Shown in pieces: positions 1 to 9,675 of a stretch of 48,585 nucleotides of DNA. The notes below the pieces were generated by a model. The model was not told where the DNA came from, did no database searches, and saw nothing but the letters and a program-made list of their open reading frames with translations. The DNA is from Pseudomonadota bacterium. GTDB lineage: Bacteria; Verrucomicrobiota; Verrucomicrobiia; Limisphaerales; SXTU01. The DNA is taken from assembly GCA_009924135.1 (NCBI GenBank), contig RFSE01000021.1:1-48585 (forward strand), given 5' to 3'. The translations under genes were made by a program, and so were the position numbers. Each line of letters starts with the position of its first letter. The first letter of the stretch is position 1.

Positions 1-80
1 CGCCCATCCGGGCGGCAAGATGCCCGCCCTCTACGGCAGGCAGGATGCCTGCCACCACATCCGCTTCAGCCGCTTCTTGA
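1..80 (+). repeat. partial R1 copy, direct repeat of 298-377
   Basis: These 80 bases match 298-377 with a single substitution (CACCAC versus CGCCAC near base 54). The match includes the R1 right arm and about 22 bases beyond it, so the duplicated unit is larger than the R1 element itself. The window edge cuts off whatever lies to the left, which may be the rest of another complete copy. Confidence 0.85.
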
Positions 81-187
81 TCTCGCAGAAAGCCGTTGGA
101 ACGGCTGGCCGTTCGCCACCGTGCCAGCCACCCGGCTGAAGCCGGGTGCTAATGAGAGGCTTCAACCCGAGCATCATGATCAGCCCC

Positions 188-355
188 GTGGCGGCAGGCA
201 TCCTGCCTGCCGTAGAGCCGCGGCTTCCAGCCCGGCGGAACCAGGCTCCCGGCCACCCGGTCACTCACGAAAAACACCGCGTCGCAACCCCTTCGCACGC
301 CCATCCGGGCGGCAAGATGCCCGCCCTCTACGGCAGGCAGGATGCCTGCCGCCAC
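188..355. repeat. 168-bp element with perfect 30-bp terminal inverted repeats (family R1, copy 1)
   Basis: The first 30 bases (188-217) are the exact reverse complement of the last 30 (326-355). Each arm is itself built round a smaller palindrome of the type GGCAGG..CCTGCC. No open frame of note lies inside. A second, diverged copy of the same architecture is at 6352-6517. The element is far too short to encode a transposase, so if it moves it is non-autonomous. The perfect arms suggest recent spread or gene conversion. Confidence 0.85.
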
Positions 356-498
356 ATCCGCTTCAGCCGCTTCTTGAATAGGCATGGTGCCTTTGATTCA
401 GCGGCCGCTTCGCTCCCTGCTGCAACAGACTGAGACCGGGAGCTAAATCCTTTGATGACCAGCCCCCCGCCCGGCGTCGCACATGGGTTGATTTTGTC

Positions 499-1836
499 AT
501 GCTGACGATTCGTTCCAACTCGGCCTCACGTTTTTGCGACGGCGTTTCCCGCCGGGGCTTCCTGAAGATTGGCGGGCTGGGCCTCGGCGGGCTGGCGTTG
601 CCGCAGTTGCTGGAGGCGGAGTCGCACGCCGGCATCCGCCATTCGCACAAGGCGGTCATCATGATCTACCTGCCCGGCGGACCGCCGCACCAGGACATGT
701 ACGACCTCAAGAACGACGCGCCCCGCGAGGTGCGCGGGCCGTTCCGCGAGATCCCCACGAACGTCCCCGGCATCCGCATCTGCGAGCATCTCCCGCGCAT
801 GGCCGCGATGATGGACAAGCTCGTGCCCATCCGCTCCATCGTCGGTGCGGAGGGCGGGCATGACAACTTCCAGTGCTTCACCGGACGCGGTACGCGCAAC
901 CAGCCGCCCGGTGGCTGGCCCATGTTCGGCTCGGTCATCTCGAAGCTCCAAGGCGTGGCTGATGCGGGCCTGCCGCCCTTCGTGGGCCTGGAGAACAAGA
1001 CCAAGCACCGGCCTTACAACCTGGCCACGCCCGGCTTCCTCGGTGTGCCTCACCGCTCGTTCAAGCCGGAAGGCGAAGGCAAGGACGACCTCGTGTTGCA
1101 GGACATCTCGCTGGACCGCCTTGCGGACCGGAAGAATTTGCTCGCAGGCTTCGACCACTTCCGCCGGGACGTGGACAGCAGCGGGTTGATGGACGGCTTG
1201 GATGTCTTCCAGCAACAGGCCTTCGGCGTGCTCACGTCAAGCAAGCTCGCGGCGGCCCTCGATTACACGAAGGAAGACCCGCGCACGATCGCGCGTTACG
1301 GCAAGGGCGACCCGGCCCTGCGCGGGGACGCCTCGCCGCGCATGAACGAGCACTTCCTCATCGCCCGCCGGCTCGTCGAGGCCGGAGCCCGCGCGGTGAC
1401 GGTGTCATTCGGCTTCTGGGATTACCACGGGCAGAACCACAAGATCGCGAAGGAAGACTTCCCGATGCTCGACCAGGCCGTGACCGCGCTGGTGCAGGAC
1501 CTGCACGACCGGGGCCTCGACAAGGACGTGAGCGTGGTGGTGTGGGGCGAGTTCGGCCGTACGCCCAACCTCAACAAGGACGCGGGCCGCGACCACTGGC
1601 CGCGCGTCTCCTGCGGCCTGCTCGCCGGCGGCGGCATGAAGACCGGCCAGATCATCGGCGCAACCGACCGCCTCGGCGGCGAATGCACCGAACGCCCCGT
1701 GCGCTTCGGCGACGTCTTTGCCACCCTCTACCACAACCTCGGCATCCCCACGGAAACGACCGTCACGGACCTGACCGGCCGCCCGCAGTACATCGTCGAA
1801 CAAGGCTGCGAGCCGATGCGGGAATTGGTGGGATAA
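499..1836 (+). CDS. DUF1501 family exported protein (first of a tandem pair)
   Basis: This 445-residue protein belongs to DUF1501, a family related to the alkaline phosphatase/sulfatase fold that is abundant in Planctomycetes and Verrucomicrobiota; its exact reaction is unknown. The N-terminus has a twin-arginine signal (SRRGFLKIGGLGLGG), so export in folded form is expected. Typical family motifs are visible: 'YLPGGPPHQDMYDLK' near the start of the mature part, 'GGHDNF', 'WGEFGRTP' and 'GRDHWP' towards the C-terminus. The last two carry the Glu, Asp and His residues expected to bind metal. A close paralogue follows 54 nt downstream, so the two are probably cotranscribed. Family assignment is firm; substrate is not known. 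Confidence 0.9.
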   Translation: MLTIRSNSASRFCDGVSRRGFLKIGGLGLGGLALPQLLEAESHAGIRHSHKAVIMIYLPGGPPHQDMYDLKNDAPREVRGPFREIPTNVPGIRICEHLPRMAAMMDKLVPIRSIVGAEGGHDNFQCFTGRGTRNQPPGGWPMFGSVISKLQGVADAGLPPFVGLENKTKHRPYNLATPGFLGVPHRSFKPEGEGKDDLVLQDISLDRLADRKNLLAGFDHFRRDVDSSGLMDGLDVFQQQAFGVLTSSKLAAALDYTKEDPRTIARYGKGDPALRGDASPRMNEHFLIARRLVEAGARAVTVSFGFWDYHGQNHKIAKEDFPMLDQAVTALVQDLHDRGLDKDVSVVVWGEFGRTPNLNKDAGRDHWPRVSCGLLAGGGMKTGQIIGATDRLGGECTERPVRFGDVFATLYHNLGIPTETTVTDLTGRPQYIVEQGCEPMRELVG

Positions 1837-1890
1837 AATTTCAGGGCGGCTGAACACCGCTTCGTCAGGCCGCGTCAAGACTACAGCCCT

Positions 1891-3237
1891 ATGTTGAACA
1901 TCTTCGGTTCCTCCAGCGGCAAGCTGTGCGATGGCGTTTCGCGGCGCGATTTCCTGCGCGTCGGGGCGCTGGGCATGGGCGGGCTGGCGTTGCCGCAGTT
2001 GCTCGAGGCCGAGGCGCTCGCGGGCATCGGCAAGTCGCACAAGGCCGTCATCATGATTTACCTGGTCGGCGCGCCGCCGCATCAGGACATGTACGACCTG
2101 AAGATGGACGCGCCGCGCGAGATTCGCGGCGAGTTCCGGCCCATAAAGACCAACGTCCCGGGCATCGAGATTTGCGAGCACCTGCCCCAGTTGGCCCGCA
2201 TCATGGACAAGCTGGTGCCCATCCGCTCCGTCTATGGCTCGCCCGACGGCGATCACGACTCTTTCATCTGCTACACCGGCCGGCACAAGCGCCTCCAGCC
2301 GCCCGGTGGCTGGCCGTCCATGGGGTCGGTGGTGTCGAAGTTTCAGGGGCCGGTGGACAAGTCCGTCCCGCCGTTCGTGGGGCTCGCGCCCAAGGCCGGT
2401 CATCCGCCCTACGGCTCGCCCGGTCTGCCCGGCTGCCTCGGGGCGCCGACGGCGGCGTTTCGTCCGGCTGGCGAAGGCATGAGCGACCTGCTGCTCAATG
2501 AGATTTCGCCCGCTAGGCTCAATGACCGCAAGTCGCTCCTCGCGTCGTTCGACCACTTCCGCCGCGACGTGGATAACAGCGGAGTGATCGAAGGGTTGGA
2601 CGCTTTCCACCAACGCGCGCTCGGGATGCTGACCTCCAGCAAACTCGCGGAAGCCCTCGATCTTTCCAGCGAAGACCCGAAGACCCGCGAACGCTACGGC
2701 AAGGGTTTCACCGCGAACTACGGCGACGGTGCGCCGCGCAACTTGGAGCACTTCCTCATGGCCCGCCGGCTCGTCGAAGCCGGGGCGCGCGTCGTGACCT
2801 TGAATTTCGGCCGTTGGGATTTCCACTCGGACAACTTCAACGAGGCAAAGAACACCCACCTGCCCTACTTCGACCGGGGCATGGCCGCGTTGGTGCAGGA
2901 CCTGCACGACCGGGGCATGGACAAGGACGTGGCGGTCGTCGCGTGGGGCGAGTTCGGCCGCACGCCGACGATCAACAAGGACGCGGGCCGCGACCACTGG
3001 CCGCGGGTGGGCTGCGGGTTGCTGGCCGGCGGGGGCTTCCGCACGGGCCAGATCATCGGCGCGACGGACCGCCTGGGCGGGGAGATCGCCGAGCGCGGCG
3101 TTCATTTCGGTGAAGTCTTCGCGACGCTCTACCGCCACCTCGGCCTGGACCCGCACGACACGACCTTCACGGACCTCACAGGCCGCCCGTATCCCCTCGT
3201 GGATTACCAGCACGAGGTGATGAAGGAATTGGTTTGA
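1891..3237 (+). CDS. DUF1501 family exported protein (second of a tandem pair)
   Basis: This 448-residue paralogue of the preceding gene is collinear with it from the Tat signal (SRRDFLRVGALGMGG) to the C-terminal 'WGEFGRTP' and 'GRDHWP' motifs, so the pair arose by tandem duplication. Divergence is spread along the length, suggesting an old duplication. The mature protein is expected in the periplasm or at the cell surface. Neither copy sits beside a DUF1549/DUF1553 partner, unlike the third DUF1501 gene at 26131. The function within the family is undetermined. Confidence 0.9.
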   Translation: MLNIFGSSSGKLCDGVSRRDFLRVGALGMGGLALPQLLEAEALAGIGKSHKAVIMIYLVGAPPHQDMYDLKMDAPREIRGEFRPIKTNVPGIEICEHLPQLARIMDKLVPIRSVYGSPDGDHDSFICYTGRHKRLQPPGGWPSMGSVVSKFQGPVDKSVPPFVGLAPKAGHPPYGSPGLPGCLGAPTAAFRPAGEGMSDLLLNEISPARLNDRKSLLASFDHFRRDVDNSGVIEGLDAFHQRALGMLTSSKLAEALDLSSEDPKTRERYGKGFTANYGDGAPRNLEHFLMARRLVEAGARVVTLNFGRWDFHSDNFNEAKNTHLPYFDRGMAALVQDLHDRGMDKDVAVVAWGEFGRTPTINKDAGRDHWPRVGCGLLAGGGFRTGQIIGATDRLGGEIAERGVHFGEVFATLYRHLGLDPHDTTFTDLTGRPYPLVDYQHEVMKELV

Positions 3238-3292
3238 GGTGCCTCAACGAGATGCTAATTGCCAGAAGCCCTCGCGTCACCATTCTCTGGCC

Positions 3293-3532
3293 ATGACGAC
3301 TAAGCCCACTGCCAATGGACTGACCAAGCAGGAGGCCGGATGGGTGGCTGCCATTGAAAAGTATTTTGCCAAAATGGCACTCATCCGGAAGCAGATGATA
3401 GCGACGGACGAACGCATTCGCCAGGCCGACCAAGCCATTCGCCGGAGTCAGGACGAAACCCGTGCCATCCTCCGTTCTGCCCGAAAGAACCGGATGCTTC
3501 CAATGAGTCGCAACGCACAAAACGCCGCTTGA
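3293..3532 (+). CDS. small charged hypothetical protein
   Basis: This is a 79-residue open frame, started at the second ATG because the first 18 codons of the longer frame look non-coding. The product is rich in Lys, Arg, Gln and Ala and predicts as mostly helical, with a stretch (residues about 20-65) that could form a coiled coil or helix-turn-helix. There are no cysteines, signal peptide or membrane segment. Base composition is visibly less GC-rich than its neighbours. I do not recognise a family. It lies between a DUF1501 gene and an oxidoreductase gene on the same strand. Confidence 0.5.
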   Translation: MTTKPTANGLTKQEAGWVAAIEKYFAKMALIRKQMIATDERIRQADQAIRRSQDETRAILRSARKNRMLPMSRNAQNAA

Positions 3533-3580
3533 CCCCCCTGCCCCGTTCGCTAGTTTCTGCCTGACAGCCATCACCGATTT

Positions 3581-4954
3581 ATGAGTACTGAAAACACCTC
3601 CATTGGCTCCGGCGCTTCCCGCCGCGAGTTCCTCAAGTCCACCTCCGCCGCCACCGCTGCGGTCGCCGCCGTCGGCATCACGCCGATCTACGGCCAGAAC
3701 CAGGCCCCGTCCGCCAACGTGGTCGGCGCCAACAACCGCATCAACATCGGCCACATCGGCGTGGGCGGCCAGGGCATGGCGCACGTCAGCCAGATGAAGC
3801 CCAAGCACGGCGACAACAACACCGCGTCCATCGCCGTCTGCGACGTGTCGAAATACCGGCAGGACTTCGCGAAGAACAAGATTCTCGACGGCAACGCTGG
3901 GGCGAAGGTGGACACCTACGGCGACTTCCGGAAGCTGTTGGAACGCAAGGACATCGACGCCATCGTCTGCGCCACGGTGGACCACTGGCACACGAAGGTT
4001 TCCGTCGCTGCCTTGCAGTCCGGCAAGCACGTGTATGTCGAGAAGCCGATGACCCGCTACCTCGGTGAGGCCTTCGAGATTTACGACACCGTGAAGGCCA
4101 CCGGTAAGATCCTCCAAGTCGGCTCGCAGGGTTGCTCGGACATGAAGTGGCACGAGGCCGCGCGGCTCATCCAGTCCGGCAAGATCGGCCCCATCGTCAT
4201 GTCGCAGGGCTCCTACATGCGCAACAGTCCCAAGGGCGAATGGAACTACCTGATCCAGCCCTGGTGCAGCGCCGAGGACACCAACTGGGACATGTGGATC
4301 AACCCGGTCAGCAAGAAGATCCCCTTCAACCCCGACCACTACTTCCGCTGGCGGAAATACTATCCGTACTGCGCCGGTCTGCTGGGCGATCTCTTCCCGC
4401 ACAAGCTGCATCCCTACATGCTCGCCACGGGCAACCCCGAGTTCCCGACACGGGTCGCGGCGCTGGGCAACAAATCATTCCACACGGACAAGAACACGCC
4501 CGGCACGCCCGAGCGCGACGTGCCCGAGATCATGCAGCTCATCGCCGAGTTCCCGAGCGGCTACGTGATGCACATCACCAGCAGCACGGTGAACGAAGTC
4601 GGCACGCAGGAAATGATCCGCGGCCACAAGGCCACGCTCACGATGGCAGGCAACAAGGTCGAGCTGACCCCGGGCCGTCCGTTCACCGAGGAAATCGATC
4701 CCTACACCAGCCCCGCCTTCCCTGGCGAGACCCTGCCGGCCCACCACAAGAACTGGTTCGACAGCATCCGCGCGAACAAGCAGCCCAACGCGGGCATCGA
4801 CCTCGCGGTCAAGGTGCAGACCGTCATCTCCCTCGCGGAAATGTCTGACCGCCTGAACATCATGTGCAGCTTCGACCCGAAGACCCGCAAGGTAACCGAC
4901 GGTGCGGGCAAGGAAGTCACGCCGCTCACCTACGGCAGCCTCCCCCTCTCCTGA
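3581..4954 (+). CDS. Gfo/Idh/MocA family oxidoreductase, Tat-exported
   Basis: This 457-residue NAD(P)-dependent oxidoreductase resembles the glucose-fructose oxidoreductase/inositol dehydrogenase family. A twin-arginine signal (SRREFLKSTSAATAAVAAV) covers residues about 13-35. A Rossmann glycine motif (IGVGGQG) follows, and the family signature Glu-Lys-Pro is at residues 154-156 in 'HVYVEKPM'. The C-terminal half is the alpha/beta substrate domain. Exported members in Verrucomicrobiota are usually linked to sugar or inositol oxidation in the periplasm; the substrate cannot be read from sequence. A Rho-independent terminator follows 22 nt after the stop, so transcription ends here. Confidence 0.92.
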   Translation: MSTENTSIGSGASRREFLKSTSAATAAVAAVGITPIYGQNQAPSANVVGANNRINIGHIGVGGQGMAHVSQMKPKHGDNNTASIAVCDVSKYRQDFAKNKILDGNAGAKVDTYGDFRKLLERKDIDAIVCATVDHWHTKVSVAALQSGKHVYVEKPMTRYLGEAFEIYDTVKATGKILQVGSQGCSDMKWHEAARLIQSGKIGPIVMSQGSYMRNSPKGEWNYLIQPWCSAEDTNWDMWINPVSKKIPFNPDHYFRWRKYYPYCAGLLGDLFPHKLHPYMLATGNPEFPTRVAALGNKSFHTDKNTPGTPERDVPEIMQLIAEFPSGYVMHITSSTVNEVGTQEMIRGHKATLTMAGNKVELTPGRPFTEEIDPYTSPAFPGETLPAHHKNWFDSIRANKQPNAGIDLAVKVQTVISLAEMSDRLNIMCSFDPKTRKVTDGAGKEVTPLTYGSLPLS

Positions 4955-4975
4955 GTGAGGAGGACAGGAATTTGC

Positions 4976-5010
4976 AAAACCGGCCCTGCGATCGCGTGGG
5001 GCCGGTTTTT
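4976..5010 (+). terminator. Rho-independent terminator after the oxidoreductase gene
   Basis: An AAAACCGGCCC...GGGCCGGTTTT stem with a 12-nt loop runs into a T-rich tract (TTTTTACTTTT). It lies 22 nt beyond the stop codon and is oriented to end plus-strand transcription. Confidence 0.9.
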
Positions 5011-5017
5011 ACTTTTA

Positions 5018-5305
5018 ATAAGGAAAGCAGGAAGGCAGGAAGATGAAAATGCTCGCTCACCGGGCAACCGCGCACATCCCGACACTGCCCCCGAGGAACG
5101 AATTCTTCCGGAGCGCGGCTGTGTCGCGGAGACCAGCCGCAGCGGCTACGGCTGGCAGGAGGCGTTGAGGCGTTCCACCCCCTCGGTATTCCAACGTTGC
5201 TGCGGCTGATCCCGCGCCGAGCGGGACACAGCCGCGCTCCAGGGGCAGTGCCAAGCTGCGCCCTCGACAACACGGAATTACTTCCTGCCTTCCTGCTTTC
5301 CTTAT
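5018..5305. repeat. 25-bp perfect inverted repeat bracketing an R2 element
   Basis: Bases 5018-5042 (ATAAGGAAAGCAGG...) are the exact reverse complement of 5281-5305. The 288-bp interval holds one full copy of the roughly 190-bp R2 repeat, itself palindromic at its ends, giving nested inverted repeats between the terminator and apbE. No gene is contained. A related AAGCAGGA motif appears in the argJ-argB spacer near 18695. Confidence 0.85.
5072..5262 (-). repeat. dispersed repeat R2, copy A
   Basis: This unit of about 190 bp is the reverse complement of 27561-27752. Its ends share an inverted motif, GGAGCGCGGCTGTGTC (near 5110) and its complement (near 5225-5240). The interior carries further small palindromes (AGCCGCAGCGGCTACGGCT; CGCGCCGAGCGGG). 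No credible coding frame is present. Confidence 0.85.
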
Positions 5306-5322
5306 GAAAAAATCCTCAGTTC

Positions 5323-5354
5323 CTTGATCTGTGTTTCATCTGTGCCCATCTGTG
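5323..5354. repeat. half copy of repeat R3 (CTGTGTTTCATCTGTG type)
   Basis: This short stretch matches the right arm of the palindromic R3 repeat seen complete at 18647-18787 and, in a diverged form, at 9526-9656. Only one arm is present. It sits just upstream of the apbE start and would be in its leader. Confidence 0.65.
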
Positions 5355-5371
5355 GCTAAATTCAAGCCGTC

Positions 5372-6355
5372 ATGTTCACCGTCACCCTCGCCCGGCACGC
5401 GATGGCCACACGCTTCGAACTCGTCCTGCATGGCGGGCACGAGCCGGGCTTGCGGGCGGCCGGCGAGGAGGCGCTGGATGAGATCGAGCGGCTGGAAAAC
5501 GAACTCAGTTACTTCCGCGCCACGAGCCAGATCTTCCGGTTGAATCAGGAGGCCGCCCAACACCCCGTGCGGGTCGCCCCGTGGCTGTTCCGGCTGCTCC
5601 AGCAGGCCCAACGGCTCACGCAGGAGACCGGTGGCACCTTCGACATTACCGTCGCGCCCCTGATGCGCTGCTGGGGCTTCTACACGCGCGAACGTCGCGT
5701 ACCAGATGCAGCCGCACTGGCCGAGGCCCGTGCCTGCGTCGGGATGCACTTGGTGGAACTGGACGAAGCGGCCATGACCGTGCGTTTCACCCGCGCGGGC
5801 GTGCAGTTGGATCTGGGCTCAATCGGCAAGGGCTTCGCGATCGAGCGCGCGGGCGAATTCCTCCGCGAGGCCGGCGTCACCAGCGCCCTGCTCCACGGCG
5901 GCACCAGCACCGTGCTGGCCATCGGCACCCCGCCCGACGCACCCGGCTGGAAAATCGCCCTCGAACACCCCGCGAGCCAGAGCGAGGGGATTCGCAATTT
6001 GCAATTCGCAATTCGCAATTCCTCCGCCCCTCTGGCCACCGTTTCCTTACGGGACGAATCGCTCTCCGTCTCCGCCATCTGGGGCAAGTCCTTCACGGCG
6101 GCCGACCGCAGCTACGGGCACGTGATCGACCCGCGCACGGGCGAACCAACGCAAGGAGCGCTGCTCGCCGCCGTCGTCCTCCCGTCCGCCACGGAAAGCG
6201 ATGCCCTCTCCACCATGCTGCTGACCCTCGGCCCGGACGGTTTGAAAAACGTGATGCGGCTGCGTCCGGACATGCGGGCGCTGGTGGCGGGCGAAGGGGC
6301 CGGGCCTGGGTCGTTGCGAATCGAAGCAGTTGGCTTCGATTTACCGGCGCAGTAG
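5372..6355 (+). CDS. apbE: FAD:protein FMN transferase (ApbE family)
   Basis: This 327-residue protein of the ApbE/flavin transferase family attaches FMN covalently to Thr or Ser of target proteins such as RnfG/NqrC-type subunits. Family landmarks are in order: 'HAMATRFEL' near the N-terminus, 'GTFDITVAPLMRCWGF', the glycine-rich 'LDLGSIGKGFAI', 'HVIDPRTG' and 'ATESDALSTMLL' with the metal-binding Asp region. There is no obvious lipoprotein or signal peptide, so this copy may be cytoplasmic. Two oddities stand out. Residues about 207-217 are encoded by a short dispersed repeat inserted in frame (5990-6020), and the TAG stop lies inside the left arm of an R1 element. No flavoprotein partner is adjacent. 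Confidence 0.88.
   Translation: MFTVTLARHAMATRFELVLHGGHEPGLRAAGEEALDEIERLENELSYFRATSQIFRLNQEAAQHPVRVAPWLFRLLQQAQRLTQETGGTFDITVAPLMRCWGFYTRERRVPDAAALAEARACVGMHLVELDEAAMTVRFTRAGVQLDLGSIGKGFAIERAGEFLREAGVTSALLHGGTSTVLAIGTPPDAPGWKIALEHPASQSEGIRNLQFAIRNSSAPLATVSLRDESLSVSAIWGKSFTAADRSYGHVIDPRTGEPTQGALLAAVVLPSATESDALSTMLLTLGPDGLKNVMRLRPDMRALVAGEGAGPGSLRIEAVGFDLPAQ
5990..6020. repeat. in-frame ATTCGCAATT-type tandem repeat inside apbE
   Basis: About 31 bases consist of near-tandem units of ATTCGCAATT/TTGCAATTCG, clearly AT-rich inside a GC-rich gene. It keeps the apbE frame and encodes IRNLQFAIRN. The same ATTCGCAATC-type motif forms the terminal repeats of the cassette at 17312-17751 (family R4). 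Confidence 0.8.
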
Positions 6356-6517
6356 CGGCAGGCGTCCCGCCTGCCGTAGAGCCGTGGCTTCCAGCCCGGC
6401 GGAACAAAGCGTGCAAGCAACGATCACGCACTGACTACCTCATACCGCAGGACTCTGCACCCACATTCCGGGCGGCAAGATGCCGCCCTCTACGGCAGGC
6501 AGGATGCCTGCTGCCAC
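6352..6517. repeat. R1 element, copy 2, overlapping the end of apbE
   Basis: The arms 6352-6381 and 6488-6517 are inverted repeats matching at 26 of 30 positions, and the sequence next to the left arm (CCGTGGCTTCCAGCCCGGCG) repeats that of copy 1. The left arm contains the TAG stop of apbE. The remaining space to rpoD (6518-6598) shows no gene. Confidence 0.85.
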
Positions 6518-6598
6518 GGCAGCCGCTACGGGCCATCGGGCTGCGGTTCCGCCTCGGAGGTTGAATTCGCGAACCGCGACTGCTCGGCGTTCCAAACG

Positions 6599-6629
6599 AA
6601 AAAAGCGCCGGCCCAAGGGCCGGCGCTTT
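6599..6629 (-). terminator. Rho-independent terminator of rpoD
   Basis: On the minus strand a 13-bp GC-rich stem (AAAGCGCCGGCCC with its complement, 2-nt loop) is followed by a run of six T. It lies 21 nt past the rpoD stop codon. The stem is symmetrical but the U-tract is only on the minus-strand side, fitting rpoD rather than apbE. Confidence 0.92.
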
Positions 6630-6650
6630 CAGAATTATTGATGGTCCAGC

Positions 6651-8555
<1,905 letters not shown>

Positions 8556-8725
8556 ATTTTCAGTCGGGTGCGGTCCGGCTTGACGCGCCGGAAAAGAGCC
8601 ACCGAATATGGTTTCCCGCACCCATGGAGTCAAGGGAGTAGATTGGAAAACTGTTGACTCAACATCCAAGCCCCTCAGGCCCCGGCTTTGACTTACCCAT
8701 GCGGCCGGGACACGATGAGCACCGC

Positions 8726-9511
8726 ATGTCGTTCAAACTCGTCTTTCTGGGCTCCGGTACGTCCAACGGGGTGCCGGTGATCGGCAAGGATTACCCGGCC
8801 GCGTTTCTGGCCAATCCGAAGAACCATCGCACGCGCCCGGCCATTTACGTGCAGACCCCGGCCGCCCGGCTGGTGGTGGACACCCCGCCGGAGTTCCGCC
8901 TGCAATGCCTCCGCGAACGGGTGACGCACCTGGATGGCGTGCTCATCACCCACGCGCACGCGGACCACATCATGGGCATGGATGACTGCCGCCGGTTCTG
9001 CGCGATGACGGGCAAGGCGCTGCCCATCCACGCCAGCCCGGCCACCATGGAACATTTGCGGCGGATCTTCCTCTACGCCTTCCACGCTGGGCCGCATCCA
9101 GAGGGGTATTTTGTCCCCGCGCCCCGTCCGTTTGAGGGTCCGTTCGAAGTGGGCGACCTGCACATCACTCCCCTGCCCCTACCCCATGGCCGGACACCGT
9201 GCCATGGCTTCCTCTTCGAGCGGCAGGGGCGCAAGCTGCTGGCCTATTGCAGCGACTGCAAGGAAGTGCCGGAAGAGGTCATCGCCCGGATTCGCGGGGT
9301 GGAAATCGTCGTGCTGGATGCCCTGCGCAAGACGTCGCACTGGACCCACATGAGCCTCGACGAGGCGCTCACGGCGGCCCGCCGGATCGGAGCCGGACAG
9401 ACATTTCTCACCCATCTGGCGGATAGCTACGATCACGACCTCGACCAGGCGGAATTGCCGCCCAGCGTATCCCTCGCGTGGGATGGCCTGCAGGTGGAAC
9501 TGGCTGGTTAA
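8726..9511 (+). CDS. MBL-fold metallo-hydrolase, PhnP-like
   Basis: This 261-residue metallo-beta-lactamase-fold enzyme opens with '[16 protein letters not shown]', has the metal motif H76-x-H78-x-D80-H81 in 'THAHADH', then 'GMDDCRRFC', resembling the 'GIDDLR' block of PhnP cyclic phosphodiesterases. Later ligands appear as '[11 protein letters not shown]', 'YCSDCKE' and '[12 protein letters not shown]'. No phn genes are nearby, so a role in phosphonate breakdown is not supported; a general phosphodiesterase or housekeeping role is equally likely. The ATG before SFKLVFLG was chosen since the upstream extension is not conserved-looking. The gene is divergent from rpoD, 170 nt away. Confidence 0.85.
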   Translation: MSFKLVFLGSGTSNGVPVIGKDYPAAFLANPKNHRTRPAIYVQTPAARLVVDTPPEFRLQCLRERVTHLDGVLITHAHADHIMGMDDCRRFCAMTGKALPIHASPATMEHLRRIFLYAFHAGPHPEGYFVPAPRPFEGPFEVGDLHITPLPLPHGRTPCHGFLFERQGRKLLAYCSDCKEVPEEVIARIRGVEIVVLDALRKTSHWTHMSLDEALTAARRIGAGQTFLTHLADSYDHDLDQAELPPSVSLAWDGLQVELAG

Positions 9512-9525
9512 ACTTAGAAACTGTA

Positions 9526-9656
9526 GTTCAACCACCGATGAACACGGATGAACACGGATGGACAGAACGAATGAGCCAGGATCTCATTCACCCCAGGGGT
9601 GAAGACTCAGCCAGACGTTTCTATCCGTGTTCATCGGTGTTTATCCGTGGTTCAGC
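9526..9656. repeat. palindromic dispersed repeat R3-type (GATGAACACGGATG)
   Basis: The arm at 9526-9561 (ACCACCGATGAACACGGATG...) and the arm at 9621-9656 (...CCGTGTTCATCGGTG...) are inverted and closely matching. A smaller palindrome (TTCACCCCAGGGGTGAA) lies at the centre. It fills the gap between the metallo-hydrolase and the TIGR03790 gene; the long open frame through it is an artefact of the repeat, so the downstream gene should start at 9676. Confidence 0.85.
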
Positions 9657-9675
9657 TTTCTCAACTGCGGAATCC

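Larger units (their letters stand above)
1..498. other. gene-free leader made largely of dispersed repeats
   Basis: I see no credible gene here. The open frames have no recognisable protein and run through repeats. The stretch holds a complete inverted-ended repeat element (188-355) and an 80-bp direct duplication of that element's right end (1-80 and 298-377, one mismatch). After position about 380 the sequence is unique, and it probably contains the promoter and leader of the DUF1501 gene starting at 499, but no convincing promoter boxes could be picked out. Confidence 0.7.

Noticed and set aside
1..377. CRISPR array
   Set aside because: The repeats are long, few, irregularly spaced and palindromic at element ends; there are no regular spacers and no cas genes.
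1405..3213. Long minus-strand open frame of about 600 codons
   Set aside because: It is exactly antisense to the two DUF1501 genes, whose conserved motifs are certain; its translation is Arg/Ala/Val-rich low-complexity typical of antisense frames in GC-rich DNA.
5072..5262. R2 element as a riboswitch or structured regulatory RNA
   Set aside because: Copies occur in both orientations relative to flanking genes and with unrelated genes, and one is deleted in its main stem, which fits a dispersed repeat better than a conserved regulator.
8726..9511. Assignment as phosphonate-pathway PhnP with symbol phnP
   Set aside because: The motifs resemble PhnP, but no other phn gene is nearby and related housekeeping hydrolases share these motifs.
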